Shown here piece after piece: positions 34,792 to 44,840 of a stretch of DNA of 64,000 bases. Made by a program: the position numbers and the translations under genes. The stretch's first letter is position 1; the number at the start of each line of letters is the position of its first letter. The stretch covers positions 3,162,001 through 3,226,000 of the forward strand of contig NZ_CP034363.1 of NCBI RefSeq assembly GCF_007981265.1, given 5' to 3'. Under the pieces are notes generated by a model. That model was not told the DNA's origin. It searched no databases and was given only the letters and a program-made list of their open reading frames with translations. This stretch comes from Pantoea sp. CCBC3-3-1. Its GTDB lineage: Bacteria > Pseudomonadota > Gammaproteobacteria > Enterobacterales > Enterobacteriaceae.

Positions 34792-36369
34792 ATGTTCGAA
34801 TGGATCGTCGATCCGTCAATCTGGGCTGGTCTTGTCACGCTGATTGTCTTAGAGCTGGTATTGGGCATTGATAATCTTGTCTTTATTGCCATTCTGGCGG
34901 AAAAACTGCCGCCGTCACAACGCGACCGGGCGCGTGTTACCGGACTGCTGCTGGCGCTGATCATGCGGCTGCTGCTGCTGGCATCGATTTCCTGGCTCTC
35001 TTCCCTTACCGACCCCTTCTTCTCGCTTGCTGGTCATCCTTTCAGCGCGCGCGATCTGATTATGCTGCTGGGCGGCGTGTTCCTGCTGTTTAAAGCCACC
35101 ATGGAGCTAAATGAAAGGCTGGAAGGTAAAGATGAAGATGAGAACCCCCAGAAGCGCGGTGCCCGGTTCTGGCCAGTTGTCGCACAGATTGTAGTGCTGG
35201 ATGCGGTCTTCTCGCTCGATTCTGTGATTACCGCCGTCGGCATGGTTGATCACCTTGCGGTGATGATGGCGGCGGTCATCGTTGCCATTTTCCTGATGCT
35301 GCTGGCCAGTAAACCGTTAACGCGCTTCGTCAATGAACATCCGACCATCGTTATTCTCTGCCTGAGCTTCCTGCTGATGATTGGCTTCAGCCTGGTAGCT
35401 GACGGCTTCGGCTACCATATCCCGAAAGGCTATTTGTATGCCGCTATCGGCTTCTCGGTCATCATTGAAGGGCTGAATCAGCTGGCTCAGTTTAACCGGC
35501 GCCGTTTTCTCTCTGCCAAATCACCTTTGCGCAAGCGCACCGCTGAAGCCGTGCTGCGCTTGTTACGCGGAAGCCATGAGCACGCCGAGCTGGACGCAGA
35601 AACCTCCTCCATGATTGCCGACAGCCACGGAAGCCAGGCCATCTTCAACAAACAGGAACGTATGATGATTGCGCGCGTGCTGGGGATGGGCCAGCGCACT
35701 GTCAGTAGCATCATGACTTCCCGTCAGGATATTCAACACATCGATCTCAGCGAATCGCCGGAAAAAATTATGGCGATGCTGGACCAGAATCAACATACAC
35801 GTTTGGTTGTCACGGATAACAGCGACGATCCGCTTGGCGTCGTACACGTTATCGATCTGTTGCAGCAAGCCTTGCATGGCGACAGTCTGGATATCCGTGC
35901 GCTCATTCGTCAGCCGCTGGTGTTTCCGGAGCAGCTAACGCTGCTGCCAGCGCTTGAGCAGTTCCGTAACGCGCGTACGCATTTTGCATTTGTGGTGGAT
36001 GAGTTTGGTTCAGTTGAAGGTGTAGTGACGCTAAGCGACGTGATGGAGACGATTGCGGGCAACCTGCCGAACGAAGGCGAAACGCTCGATCCCCGTTACG
36101 ATATCCAGCAGAACGCGGATGGCAGTTGGACCGCGAATGGCCACATGCCGCTGGAGGATCTGGTAATGTATCTGCATCTGCCGCTGGACGAAAAGCGGGA
36201 TTACCACACGCTGGCCGGGTTGCTGATGGAGCATATGCAGCAGGTACCGAAAGAAGGCGAAGAGATTGAGATTGGGGATTACCTGTACCGCACGCTTCAG
36301 GTGGAAAGCCATCGCGTGCAGAAGGTTCAGATAATCCCGCTGGCCCGGAATAAGGACGACGAAGCCTAG
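34792..36369 (+). CDS. yegH: TerC-like membrane protein with CBS/CorC domains (YegH)
   Basis: A 525-residue protein closely similar to E. coli YegH as I know it. Residues 1-240 are a TerC-type membrane domain with about seven helices; conserved acidic stretches are [20 protein letters not shown] near 20-39 and [20 protein letters not shown] near 134-153. A pair of CBS domains follows ([19 protein letters not shown] near 394-412), then a CorC/HlyC transporter-associated domain (about 440-520). The molecular function is not established; TerC relatives are linked to metal ion movement. ATG at 34792 follows AAAGGTG. The gene ends one base before the convergent asmA stop codon, with no room for a terminator. 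Confidence 0.93.
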   Translation: MFEWIVDPSIWAGLVTLIVLELVLGIDNLVFIAILAEKLPPSQRDRARVTGLLLALIMRLLLLASISWLSSLTDPFFSLAGHPFSARDLIMLLGGVFLLFKATMELNERLEGKDEDENPQKRGARFWPVVAQIVVLDAVFSLDSVITAVGMVDHLAVMMAAVIVAIFLMLLASKPLTRFVNEHPTIVILCLSFLLMIGFSLVADGFGYHIPKGYLYAAIGFSVIIEGLNQLAQFNRRRFLSAKSPLRKRTAEAVLRLLRGSHEHAELDAETSSMIADSHGSQAIFNKQERMMIARVLGMGQRTVSSIMTSRQDIQHIDLSESPEKIMAMLDQNQHTRLVVTDNSDDPLGVVHVIDLLQQALHGDSLDIRALIRQPLVFPEQLTLLPALEQFRNARTHFAFVVDEFGSVEGVVTLSDVMETIAGNLPNEGETLDPRYDIQQNADGSWTANGHMPLEDLVMYLHLPLDEKRDYHTLAGLLMEHMQQVPKEGEEIEIGDYLYRTLQVESHRVQKVQIIPLARNKDDEA

Positions 36370-36370
36370 T

Positions 36371-38206
36371 CTAGAGATCTTTCATCAGTTTTTGAACGGA
36401 GCCGTTACGGCTGCTGTCAGTGTTACGATCGGACCACTGCTTCAGCCGTTTCCTGGCCTCATCCTGCAGTTGCTGACGCAGAACGCTGTCAACCTGCAAG
36501 CCGTAGTTCAATCCGCTCCACGGCCCGTAAATGCGTAACGGTACCGGTGTCTGCTTCAGGCGCTGGACCAGTTCATCATCACCCTGCCAGCCTTGCGTCA
36601 CCGTTACGCCGAACAGAATATCGGCCTGCTGGCTCACCATATTCACACTGCCCTGCCCGTGATAATTGAGCATTGAAGACTGACCGTTCAGTTCCGCAAA
36701 GTTTACCAGCCCATTGTTGAGCGTGAATTTACCCGTAATCTGCTGCATATCGCTGCCTGGGGCCTGTTTGGCCGGGCCATGCACGCGGGCACTGCTGTTC
36801 TCGACGGCCCGCTGGATCATCCGTTGCAGATTAAGTCCGGCAATATTGGCATTGCTCAGATTCAGCGCCGCATCACCGTGCCATACCTGCTTAAAAGCAG
36901 GTACATTCAGCCCTGCCCCACTGAAGTTACCGGTCAGTGACAGATCGCCGCTCAGCGTCGCAGGCAGCTCAAAGGCCTTCATCAGGGGTGCAATGGCAAT
37001 ATTTTGCAGCACCGGCTGGAGTGTAAGCCGGGTTTGCGGATGACGGAAATCGAGCGCGCCAGGCAGTGAGAAGTTGCCGTTACCGATGTCCCCCCTGAGC
37101 GTTGAAAGCGCGAACTGGCCATCCCGGCCTGACAGCTTCATCATCAGCCGATCAAAATCCATTCCCCGCCAGCGCAGCTTATCCACTGACAGCGACAGCT
37201 GGCCGTCGATGCCGCTCAACACGGAAGGTTGTTCCTCCGGTTGTGCCACGGCGATCACCGGCGCAGGCCCGGAGCGCTGCGCCTGCAACGATAGGTCATC
37301 TGAACCGCTGATTTGTAGCCCCAGCAGTGAATCCATATTTAGCATGGTGGAATGAAGATCGAGATTAACCTCAGGACGCAGCCCCAACGTGCCGCTGGCG
37401 CTGCCGGTCATTTCGCTGTCGTTAGCGCTGAGCGAGAGATTTTTCAGGCTGAAAGCCGCCTGGTTACTGCTCCAGTCCGCCTGCATTTTTGCCTGGCCTT
37501 TCAGCCCTTCTTTCGGCAAATCGGCACCGCTCAGCTGGTAATCAAGCTGCTGGATCTGCGCAGATAAATGCTGTGGGTAGCGACTGAGATTGACATCGGC
37601 ATTGAGATTCATCAGCAGCTCGCGCTGATCGCGGCTAATACGGCTGCTCAGTTCAAGATGCGCCTGCCGCTGCCTGTTCTGCGTCAGCTGAAGGTTGAGA
37701 TCGCGCACGTTCAGCTCTTTGCCAACGCTTTGTTGCCAAATCAACAGGCTGTTGGAAACGCGCAGATTATCAATATCAAAAGTCCAGCGCTGGGCAGGCA
37801 GCGAAGGCGCGGCATTCGTCGGGTCTGGCGGCGCATTATCAGGCTGCCGGGCGGTGCTGCCCGGCGTCAGACGTACCACGGCACCGTCCAGTAACACCTG
37901 TTTTACCGCCAGCTGGTGGGAGAGCAAGGGAAGCAGCTTGACGTCCAGTCGCATATTACTGGCGCTGACCACAGGCTGCTGCGCACCCGGCGCGGTCAGA
38001 CTCATCTGACCAGACAGGATGCTGAGCTGGGGCCAGACGTGCCAGCGCAAATTTCCGTCCAGCGCCAGCCGGTAGCCGCTGCGCTGTTCAACCTGCTGAA
38101 CCATGTAGGCACGAAAATCATTCGGATTGACCAGCAATACCAGCGCGGTCATTCCAGCCACAACGACCACCAGCAAAATGGCCAGCGTGGTAATAAATCT
38201 TTTCAT
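36371..38206 (-). CDS. asmA: outer membrane assembly protein AsmA
   Basis: A 611-residue protein close to E. coli AsmA (617). One N-terminal membrane helix (ITTLAILLVVVVAGMTALVL near 4-23) anchors a long periplasmic beta-rich AsmA domain. LVNPNDFRAYMVQQVEQRSG near 25-44 and LRWHVWPQLSILSG near 53-66 are diagnostic. The C-terminal half holds the AsmA-C segment (about 390-570). AsmA-like proteins are thought to help move phospholipid toward the outer membrane; the first E. coli mutants suppressed OmpF assembly defects. It is followed upstream by dcd in the same direction (86-base gap). Confidence 0.95.
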   Translation of the reverse strand: MKRFITTLAILLVVVVAGMTALVLLVNPNDFRAYMVQQVEQRSGYRLALDGNLRWHVWPQLSILSGQMSLTAPGAQQPVVSASNMRLDVKLLPLLSHQLAVKQVLLDGAVVRLTPGSTARQPDNAPPDPTNAAPSLPAQRWTFDIDNLRVSNSLLIWQQSVGKELNVRDLNLQLTQNRQRQAHLELSSRISRDQRELLMNLNADVNLSRYPQHLSAQIQQLDYQLSGADLPKEGLKGQAKMQADWSSNQAAFSLKNLSLSANDSEMTGSASGTLGLRPEVNLDLHSTMLNMDSLLGLQISGSDDLSLQAQRSGPAPVIAVAQPEEQPSVLSGIDGQLSLSVDKLRWRGMDFDRLMMKLSGRDGQFALSTLRGDIGNGNFSLPGALDFRHPQTRLTLQPVLQNIAIAPLMKAFELPATLSGDLSLTGNFSGAGLNVPAFKQVWHGDAALNLSNANIAGLNLQRMIQRAVENSSARVHGPAKQAPGSDMQQITGKFTLNNGLVNFAELNGQSSMLNYHGQGSVNMVSQQADILFGVTVTQGWQGDDELVQRLKQTPVPLRIYGPWSGLNYGLQVDSVLRQQLQDEARKRLKQWSDRNTDSSRNGSVQKLMKDL

Positions 38207-38292
38207 GCCTTCCCCTTAAACCTTTATTTCTTTCAATAAGAACGCCCGGCGGCGTGGTTCAGCCAGGCTTACCTCACATCCTGCGGGGCCGG

Positions 38293-38889
38293 TTAAGAAG
38301 CCGGGTTATCGTCTTCATCGATTCTGCTGGCGTCCGCCCCCTGCTGCCCTTTGTATTTGGCATCCAGACGACGATTATAAGGTCGGGCAGCCGGACCGGA
38401 AAGCGGTTCAAAGCTCAGCGCGCCAATCAGCATCCCCGGACGCAGCGCCAGCGGTAACTTACCTGAGTTGTAAAATTCAAGCACAATACGTCCCTGCCAG
38501 CCAGGATCGATACGGTGCGCGGTAACGTGAACCATCAATCCCAGACGTGCCAGCGACGAGCGGCCATCCAGCCAGCCTACCAGGTTATCCGGCAGCGTTA
38601 CCGATTCAAAGGTAACGGCCAGCGCCAGTTCACCCGGATGCAAAAAGAAAGCCTCGCCTTCTGGCAGCACGATTTCATCGCTCATCACGCGATCGAGCGC
38701 GGCGCTCACTTCATGTTTGGGGCCGCTAAGGTCGATAAATGCCGCGGTGTGCCCACGGAAAGTACGGAACTGATTGCCAAGGCGGACATCAACGGTTGCG
38801 CCATTGATGCGTTCAACCGGAGGACGGGGTTGAATGTCGAGCTGGCCGTTGTCGAGCCAGGCTTCAATATCGCGGTCGCATAAACGCAT
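38293..38889 (-). CDS. dcd: dCTP deaminase
   Basis: A 198-residue trimeric enzyme (E. coli 193) that converts dCTP to dUTP in the dTMP supply route. [17 protein letters not shown] is the usual start. [16 protein letters not shown] near 29-44, the substrate/catalytic stretch [16 protein letters not shown] near 105-120 and [19 protein letters not shown] (catalytic Glu) near 122-140 are all present. The C-terminal [16 protein letters not shown] is the nucleotide-closing tail. It lies between udk and asmA, as in E. coli. Confidence 0.97.
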   Translation of the reverse strand: MRLCDRDIEAWLDNGQLDIQPRPPVERINGATVDVRLGNQFRTFRGHTAAFIDLSGPKHEVSAALDRVMSDEIVLPEGEAFFLHPGELALAVTFESVTLPDNLVGWLDGRSSLARLGLMVHVTAHRIDPGWQGRIVLEFYNSGKLPLALRPGMLIGALSFEPLSGPAARPYNRRLDAKYKGQQGADASRIDEDDNPAS

Positions 38890-39002
38890 GGATTACTACT
38901 CCATTTCTGTAAAGGTACTGATAACTTCAGGATGCCTGAGATCCGGGCGCGTCCTGCGCGAGGTCCCGGCTCCCGTACAACGGGTTGCCGGGCAGTAGCT
39001 GG

Positions 39003-39644
39003 CTATTCGAAGAACTGATTGATCTTCGCCTTGAGGATATCAATCGCGATGCGGTTTTTACCGCCACGAGGGACGATGATGTCAGCGTACTGTTTGGAAG
39101 GTTCAATAAACTGCAGGAACATCGGACGAACCGTTTTCTGATACTGAGCCATCACGGAATCCATAGAGCGGCCACGTTCATTCACGTCGCGCTTCATACG
39201 GCGCATCAGGCAGATATCCAGCGGTGTATCAACAAAGATCGAGAAGTTCATTTCCGAACGCAGGCGGGCATCCGTCAGCAGCAAGATCCCTTCAAGAATA
39301 ATCACTTTCTTCGGTTTCAGCGTAATGGTTTGCTCGGTGCGGGTATGCTCAACATAGCTGTACACCGGCAAATCGATCGCCTGGCCCGCTTTTAACATCT
39401 GTAAATGTTGCAGCAGCAGGTTGTGATCCATCGCGCTGGGATGGTCATAGTTTGTCTTAACCCGTTCATCCATGGTCAGGTGGCTTTGGTCTTTGTAGTA
39501 AGCATCCTCGGGGATAACACCAATATTTTCATCGCCTACCCGGTCGCGCACTTCGCGATACAGAGTACTGGCAATAAGACTTTTACCCGAGGCAGATGCG
39601 CCGGCGATACCTACGATGACGCACTGGTGCGACTTATCAGTCAT
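39003..39644 (-). CDS. udk: uridine/cytidine kinase
   Basis: A 213-residue P-loop kinase that phosphorylates uridine and cytidine in pyrimidine salvage. Walker A is [18 protein letters not shown] at 11-28. [20 protein letters not shown] near 42-61, [16 protein letters not shown] near 66-81 and the lid region [20 protein letters not shown] near 148-167 are typical of Udk. The length equals the E. coli enzyme. It is transcribed with dcd (113-base gap). Confidence 0.97.
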   Translation of the reverse strand: MTDKSHQCVIVGIAGASASGKSLIASTLYREVRDRVGDENIGVIPEDAYYKDQSHLTMDERVKTNYDHPSAMDHNLLLQHLQMLKAGQAIDLPVYSYVEHTRTEQTITLKPKKVIILEGILLLTDARLRSEMNFSIFVDTPLDICLMRRMKRDVNERGRSMDSVMAQYQKTVRPMFLQFIEPSKQYADIIVPRGGKNRIAIDILKAKINQFFE

Positions 39645-39921
39645 AAATTAAAGACCTGGTTACTGATTGTCTGAGACAATGGAAGGAAGAATTCGCGCGT
39701 AATTATAGGGATGATGCAGGGTGGATGCCAGAGAAAACGGGCGGAAAGCTTTTAGGAGTTTCCCGTTACCTCTCACCGTCGTTCCCCGGTAAACTGAATT
39801 CCAGCAACCCGGTTCGATTTTTTTGCGTCTGGCAAACCCGTGCTTTGCGGGATGGATATGCGTTATCCGTCACGGCCTGCGCCCGGGGCGTCCGGACAAT
39901 TCACAATAATAAGGAAACACG

Positions 39922-40551
39922 GTGTACTGGCCTACTTTGCATTTTTTGACCTATTTCGGCGACAGCATGTTACTTATTCCGACCGCGATCGTAATGGCTA
40001 TCCTGATGACCTGGAAAAGCAGCGAGCGGCGCACCGTCTGGTACTGGTGCCTGGCATTCTGCGCGACCGGCGCTATCGTCAGCCTGACCAAAGTCGCGTT
40101 TATGGGCTTTGGTTTTGGCAGCGCACACCTCAATTTCACGGGGGTTAGCGGCCATACTGCCATGTCGGCAACCCTGTGGCCCGTGATGTTATGGCTGCTT
40201 AGCGGTCGCTTTTCCGGCACGCTGCGCGTTGTGGCCGTGGGCGCAGGCTACCTGATCCCGATACTGGTTGGCGTTTCCCGTCTGCTGCTGAGCTACCATT
40301 CCACCAGCGAAGTTGTGACCGGACTGATCCTCGGCTTCACGCTGAGCAGCGCTTTTTTGGTCAGCCAGCGCAGCACCCGGCTTCAGGGCTTTTCGGCCCT
40401 ACAGCTTTGCCTGGCGTTATTGCTGCCCCTGTTGCTGCTAAGCCAGGGTCGCCTTGCCACCACGCAGCAGTTTTTGCAGCGCCTGTCGGTTCAGGTTGCC
40501 GGCATTGAGCATCCCTGGACGCGTGGCGACCTGTTAAAACTGCGGCAATAA
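39922..40551 (+). CDS. PAP2 (phosphatidic acid phosphatase type 2) family membrane phosphatase
   Basis: A 209-residue protein starting at GTG (39922-39924) after AAGGAAA. It has six hydrophobic segments. PAP2 motif 2 is present as GVSGHTAMSA near 74-83 and motif 3 as GVSRLLLSYHSTSEVVTG (Ser-Arg-X5-His) near 117-134. The first motif (K-X6-RP) is not evident; KVAFMGFGFG stands in its place, so activity on the usual substrates is not assured. Members dephosphorylate lipid phosphates or undecaprenyl pyrophosphate at the membrane. In E. coli no such gene lies at this place between udk and dgcE, as far as I recall. It is 129 bases upstream of dgcE in the same direction. Confidence 0.75.
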   Translation: MYWPTLHFLTYFGDSMLLIPTAIVMAILMTWKSSERRTVWYWCLAFCATGAIVSLTKVAFMGFGFGSAHLNFTGVSGHTAMSATLWPVMLWLLSGRFSGTLRVVAVGAGYLIPILVGVSRLLLSYHSTSEVVTGLILGFTLSSAFLVSQRSTRLQGFSALQLCLALLLPLLLLSQGRLATTQQFLQRLSVQVAGIEHPWTRGDLLKLRQ

Positions 40552-40680
40552 AACCGGTCAATCGTCCGAATACAGCCCTCTTTTGAATTACCCCATGTAA
40601 TCAAACGGGGTTGTGTTAGCATGCCTTAAGTAACCCGAAACAGGCTGGCAAACCTGGCTGGTGCCGCGCTGGATTTGTGA

Positions 40681-43320
40681 ATGACGACTGACACTATTTT
40701 TTCCGCTAAGCAAAACTGGACGAAGGCGATAACGCTTTGCGCGCTCGCTTTTATTCTGACTTTATTTTGTCTTGAACTGATCAAGGTGAGTAACCAGATC
40801 GCGTCGCTGTGGCTTTCTACGGCGCTGATGACCGTGCTTGTCTTCCGGCAACCTCCCCGATCGTTGCCGCTGCTGTTGGGCGCCTGCCTGACAGGTATCG
40901 TTGCCGCCAACGCGTTCATAATCGGCCCTCATTTGATGGTGGTGGCTTTTCCCCTGGTCAACCTGATTCAGGCGCTGCTCGGCGGCGCGCTTCTTCGTGC
41001 GCTGCTGGATACCAAAGCACCGCTCGACTCCCTGCTCAGCTGGAGCAAAGTCGTCGTGGCGACGGGCATCTTTACCCCGCTGGTTGGCGCACTGCTTGCC
41101 TGCTGGGCGCTTAACCTGACCGGCACGGCCAGCCTGCATTTTTTCGTTACCTGGGCCATCTCTGAAACCATTGGCATGCTGGCGCTTGGCCCGATTGCGC
41201 TGCTCTGGCAGCACGAAGAACTGCGTAAATCGCTGAGTCAGAACGTGCTGTTTGAAACGCTGCTGACGCTGGTGGTGACGCTGCTGCTGAACTATTTTGC
41301 CCTGCGTTATTTGCCCTGGTCCTTCACCTTCGTGATGGTCGTGCTGTTTTACAGCGCCGTACGCCTGCCGCGTTTTTCCGCCTTTATTATCTTTTTTGCC
41401 ACGCTGTCGATGATGACGCTGCTGCTGGCGCTTAATCAGCTGGTCAGGTATGCCGACGGCCTCGCTATTGTTAACAGCGCGCCGTGGTTGCCATTTTTAC
41501 TGGCTATTATTCCCAGCCATATGATGGTGCTGGTGATGCACTCTTTCCGCGAAGAGAAAAAACATATTACCGAGAGCGAAACCCGCTTTCGACACGCCAT
41601 GGAGTTTTCGGTGATTGGCATGGCGCTGGTGTCGCCAGAAGGCCGCTGGCTGCAGGTAAATGAATCGCTCTGCCGCATACTGGGTTATCGAAAAGATGAG
41701 CTGGTCGGCATGAATTTTCAGCAGTTCACACATCCGGACGATGTGGCAACCGATTTGAAACAGGGCCGCACGCTGCTTACCGGCGAAAGAGAAAATTACA
41801 GTCTGGAAAAACGCTATTTTCGTAAGGATGGCGAGATCGTCTGGGTGCTGCTGGCGGTATCACTGGTTCGTGACAGCGAACAGCAACCGCTCTACTTTAT
41901 TTCACAAATGGAAGATATCTCCGATCTGAAACAGACGGAAGAGGTCAACCGCAGCCTGATGCAGCGCATCACCCTGGCAAATAAAGCTGGCGGCATCGGC
42001 GTTTGGGACTGGAACCTGAAAACCGGCAAGATGAGCTGGGATAGCCGCATGTTTCAGATTTACGGCCTGGAGGAAAGTGGCCAGGCAACGTATCTGACGT
42101 GGGTAAACAGCCTGCTTCCTGTCGATCGCCAGGCGGCGATTGACGCTTTCGACGAGGCGATCAGAAACTCTTCCCCGGTCGATCTGGTTTTTCGCATCCA
42201 GACCGATGAAGGCATTCGCTTTATCCGCAGCCAGTCCACGCTGGTGCTGAATGATAACGGTGAAGTGGCGAGAATGCTGGGTATTAATCAGGATGTCACC
42301 GCCATGCGCCAGCTGACCGACGCGCTGCATGAAGAGAAAGAGCGCATGCATATTACGCTGGATGCCATCGGCGAAGCGGTTATCAGTACCGATGAAGAGA
42401 TGCGCGTGACCTTTATGAATCCAGTCGCGGAAAGCATGAGCGGCTGGAGTCAGGAGCAGGCAGCCGGTAAAGCAATCAGCGATATTCTGCATATCACCCG
42501 GGGCAGTGACGGGCCTGAGATGGAAAACCTGTTGCTGTGTGAGCTGCCACCGGAAAAATCAGAGCCGGATTTGGATCAGGAGCTGGTGTTGCATAACCGC
42601 TCTGGCGAACAGTTTGATATTCATTACAGCATTACCGCGCTAAAAACCGTCGAGGGTGAAAATATTGGCAGCGTTATGGTTATCCAGGACGTTAGCGACT
42701 CCCGCGAAATGATGCGCAGACTGAGCTACAGCGCCTCGCACGATATGCTGACCGGGTTGCCTAACCGCGTCAGTTTTGAACAAAAGCTTAAGCGACTGCT
42801 GCATTCAGCCAGTAAAGCAAAGTGCCAGCATGTACTGATTTTCCTCGATCTCGATCGTTTTAAAGCGGTAAATGACAGCGCAGGCCACGCCGCGGGTGAT
42901 GCGCTGTTACGCGAGATTGCCAGCGAGATGAAGCTGTACCTGCGCAGCGGAGATTTCCTGGCGCGTCTCGGCGGCGATGAGTTTGGCGTCCTGCTGCCCG
43001 ATTGTTCAGCAGAACAGGCCTGCGACATCGCGGATCGCATTGTAAAAGCCGTGAACGACTATCGTTTCTGCTGGGAAGGCGGTCTGCATCATATTGGCGC
43101 CTGCGCCGGTCTGACGTTGTTAAACAACGATAACCACCACTTCAGCGATGTGATGGCTCAGGCCGATCTGGCCTGCTACCACGCCAAGCGCAACGGACGC
43201 GGTCAATATGCACGGTACGAACCCCATCTGATTGACAGTCTGAAACCGGTACTGTCACTTCAGGAGAATGAGCTGCTCTCAAGGCAGCCGCTGCGGCTGT
43301 TAGACCGGACGGGGAAATGA
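40681..43320 (+). CDS. dgcE: MASE1-PAS-GGDEF diguanylate cyclase (DgcE/YegE-like, no EAL domain)
   Basis: An 879-residue membrane protein. A MASE1 sensor domain with about eight to ten helices covers 10-290. Three PAS domains follow at about 300-425 (FSVIGMALVSPEGRWLQVNE; HPDDVATDL), 430-550 (GVWDWNLKTGKMSWDSRMFQ) and 555-680 (TLDAIGEAVISTDEEMRVTF). The GGDEF domain at about 690-850 has the intact active site RLGGDEFGVL and an RXXD inhibition site (RSGD) five residues before it. It therefore should make cyclic di-GMP. E. coli DgcE continues into a degenerate EAL domain (1105 residues); this protein stops about 25 residues after GGDEF (RQPLRLLDRTGK). It sits between the PAP2 gene and yegD. Confidence 0.9.
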   Translation: MTTDTIFSAKQNWTKAITLCALAFILTLFCLELIKVSNQIASLWLSTALMTVLVFRQPPRSLPLLLGACLTGIVAANAFIIGPHLMVVAFPLVNLIQALLGGALLRALLDTKAPLDSLLSWSKVVVATGIFTPLVGALLACWALNLTGTASLHFFVTWAISETIGMLALGPIALLWQHEELRKSLSQNVLFETLLTLVVTLLLNYFALRYLPWSFTFVMVVLFYSAVRLPRFSAFIIFFATLSMMTLLLALNQLVRYADGLAIVNSAPWLPFLLAIIPSHMMVLVMHSFREEKKHITESETRFRHAMEFSVIGMALVSPEGRWLQVNESLCRILGYRKDELVGMNFQQFTHPDDVATDLKQGRTLLTGERENYSLEKRYFRKDGEIVWVLLAVSLVRDSEQQPLYFISQMEDISDLKQTEEVNRSLMQRITLANKAGGIGVWDWNLKTGKMSWDSRMFQIYGLEESGQATYLTWVNSLLPVDRQAAIDAFDEAIRNSSPVDLVFRIQTDEGIRFIRSQSTLVLNDNGEVARMLGINQDVTAMRQLTDALHEEKERMHITLDAIGEAVISTDEEMRVTFMNPVAESMSGWSQEQAAGKAISDILHITRGSDGPEMENLLLCELPPEKSEPDLDQELVLHNRSGEQFDIHYSITALKTVEGENIGSVMVIQDVSDSREMMRRLSYSASHDMLTGLPNRVSFEQKLKRLLHSASKAKCQHVLIFLDLDRFKAVNDSAGHAAGDALLREIASEMKLYLRSGDFLARLGGDEFGVLLPDCSAEQACDIADRIVKAVNDYRFCWEGGLHHIGACAGLTLLNNDNHHFSDVMAQADLACYHAKRNGRGQYARYEPHLIDSLKPVLSLQENELLSRQPLRLLDRTGK

Positions 43321-43485
43321 ACAGCGGTTAAGGCCGCTGCGAATGTCAGACCGTACAAGCCCTCCTGGCCGCGCAAAACGGCAGCAGCGATAACAACTTT
43401 ACGACGAAAAACGATTGTGGTTCTTGCTCTCCCTTCAGGCCTGGGCTAAAGTCGCCCCCTTTTTTTATTGCTACTGGAGGGTCGA

Positions 43486-44838
43486 ATGTTTATCGGCTTT
43501 GATTACGGTACGGCAAACTGCTCGGTCGCCGTTATGAATGAGGGCATGCCTGCCCTGTTGCCGCTGGAAAATGGTTCCAGATTACTCCCCTCTATGCTGT
43601 GCGCGCCAACCCGCGATGCGGTCAGCGAATGGCTGTTCCGCCACCATCAGGTGCCAACGCCGGCCGCCGAAAACCAGGCGATTTTACGACGCGCGCTGGC
43701 ACTGAACCGGGAAGAGGACGTTGAAGTCATGCCCGGCAGCGTCCAGTTCGGTCTCGCCTCGCTGGCGCAGTATATGGCCGATCCGGAAGATGTCTGGTTC
43801 GTTAAATCGCCAAAATCCTTCCTCGGTGCAAACGGCTTGAAACCACAGCAGGTGGCTTTCTTTGAAGATCTGGTCTGCGCCATGATGCTGCATATTCGCC
43901 AGACGGCTGAACAGCAGCTGAATGACAGCATCACTCAGGCGGTGATTGGTCGTCCCGTTAACTTCCAGGGTCTGGGCGGTGAAGAAGCGAACCGTCAGGC
44001 GCAGGGAATTCTGGCGCGTGCGGCGAGCCGTGCCGGGTTTAAAGATGTTGAATTCCAGTTTGAACCGGTTGCGGCTGGACTGGAATTTGAAGCCACGCTG
44101 AAGACGGAAACCCGCGTGTTGATCGTGGATATCGGCGGCGGCACCACCGACTGCTCAATGTTGCTGATGGGGCCGCAATGGCATGATAAAGCCGACCGTA
44201 ACGGCAGCCTGCTGGGCCACAGCGGCTGTCGCGTGGGCGGAAACGATCTGGATATTATGCTGGCCTTCAAGGAGCTGATGCCGCTGCTGGGCGCGGGCGG
44301 CTCCACCACGAAAGGTATCGGCCTGCCTGCTCTGCCATGGTGGAATGCAGTGGCGATCAACGATGTTCCGGCGCAAAGCGATTTCTACGCCACCGCCAGC
44401 CGTAAGCTGTTGCAGGATCTGATCCGCGATGCGCAGGAGCCGGAAAAAGTGAAGCGACTGCTGAAAGTCTGGCAGCAGCGTCTGGGCTACCGGCTGGTTC
44501 GCGCCGCCGAAGAGAGCAAAATTGCGCTGTCTGACCAGCTCCAGACCACATCAGAGCTGGCGTTTATTGAATCGTCTCTGGAAACTGAGATTAGCGTTGA
44601 GGCGCTGAAAGCGGCTATCGCGCAGCCGCTGGAGCGTATTCAGGAGCAGGTGAAGCTGGCGCTCGACGAGAGCGGCACGCGCCCGGACATTATCTATCTG
44701 ACGGGTGGCAGCGCCCGCTCGCCGGTACTGCGTCAGGCGCTACAGCAGCAGCTGCCTGATATTCCGCTGACCAGCGGCGATGACTTCGGTTCCGTCACCG
44801 CCGGTCTGGCCCGTTGGGCGCAGGTAATGTTCCGCTAA
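43486..44838 (+). CDS. yegD: Hsp70-like ATPase YegD
   Basis: A 450-residue protein from ATG 43486, which follows GGAGG at 43476-43480; an in-frame start 18 bases earlier overlaps that site and is rejected. The actin/Hsp70 nucleotide fold is shown by FIGFDYGTANCSVAVM near 2-17 (phosphate 1), VLIVDIGGGTTDCSMLLMG near 208-226 (phosphate 2) and IIYLTGGSARSPVLRQAL near 403-420 (adenosine). It lacks the substrate-binding domain of DnaK, so it is not a complete chaperone. The substrate is unknown. Length matches E. coli YegD. In E. coli alkA lies between dgcE and yegD; here they are neighbours. Confidence 0.93.
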   Translation: MFIGFDYGTANCSVAVMNEGMPALLPLENGSRLLPSMLCAPTRDAVSEWLFRHHQVPTPAAENQAILRRALALNREEDVEVMPGSVQFGLASLAQYMADPEDVWFVKSPKSFLGANGLKPQQVAFFEDLVCAMMLHIRQTAEQQLNDSITQAVIGRPVNFQGLGGEEANRQAQGILARAASRAGFKDVEFQFEPVAAGLEFEATLKTETRVLIVDIGGGTTDCSMLLMGPQWHDKADRNGSLLGHSGCRVGGNDLDIMLAFKELMPLLGAGGSTTKGIGLPALPWWNAVAINDVPAQSDFYATASRKLLQDLIRDAQEPEKVKRLLKVWQQRLGYRLVRAAEESKIALSDQLQTTSELAFIESSLETEISVEALKAAIAQPLERIQEQVKLALDESGTRPDIIYLTGGSARSPVLRQALQQQLPDIPLTSGDDFGSVTAGLARWAQVMFR

Positions 44839-44840
44839 TC

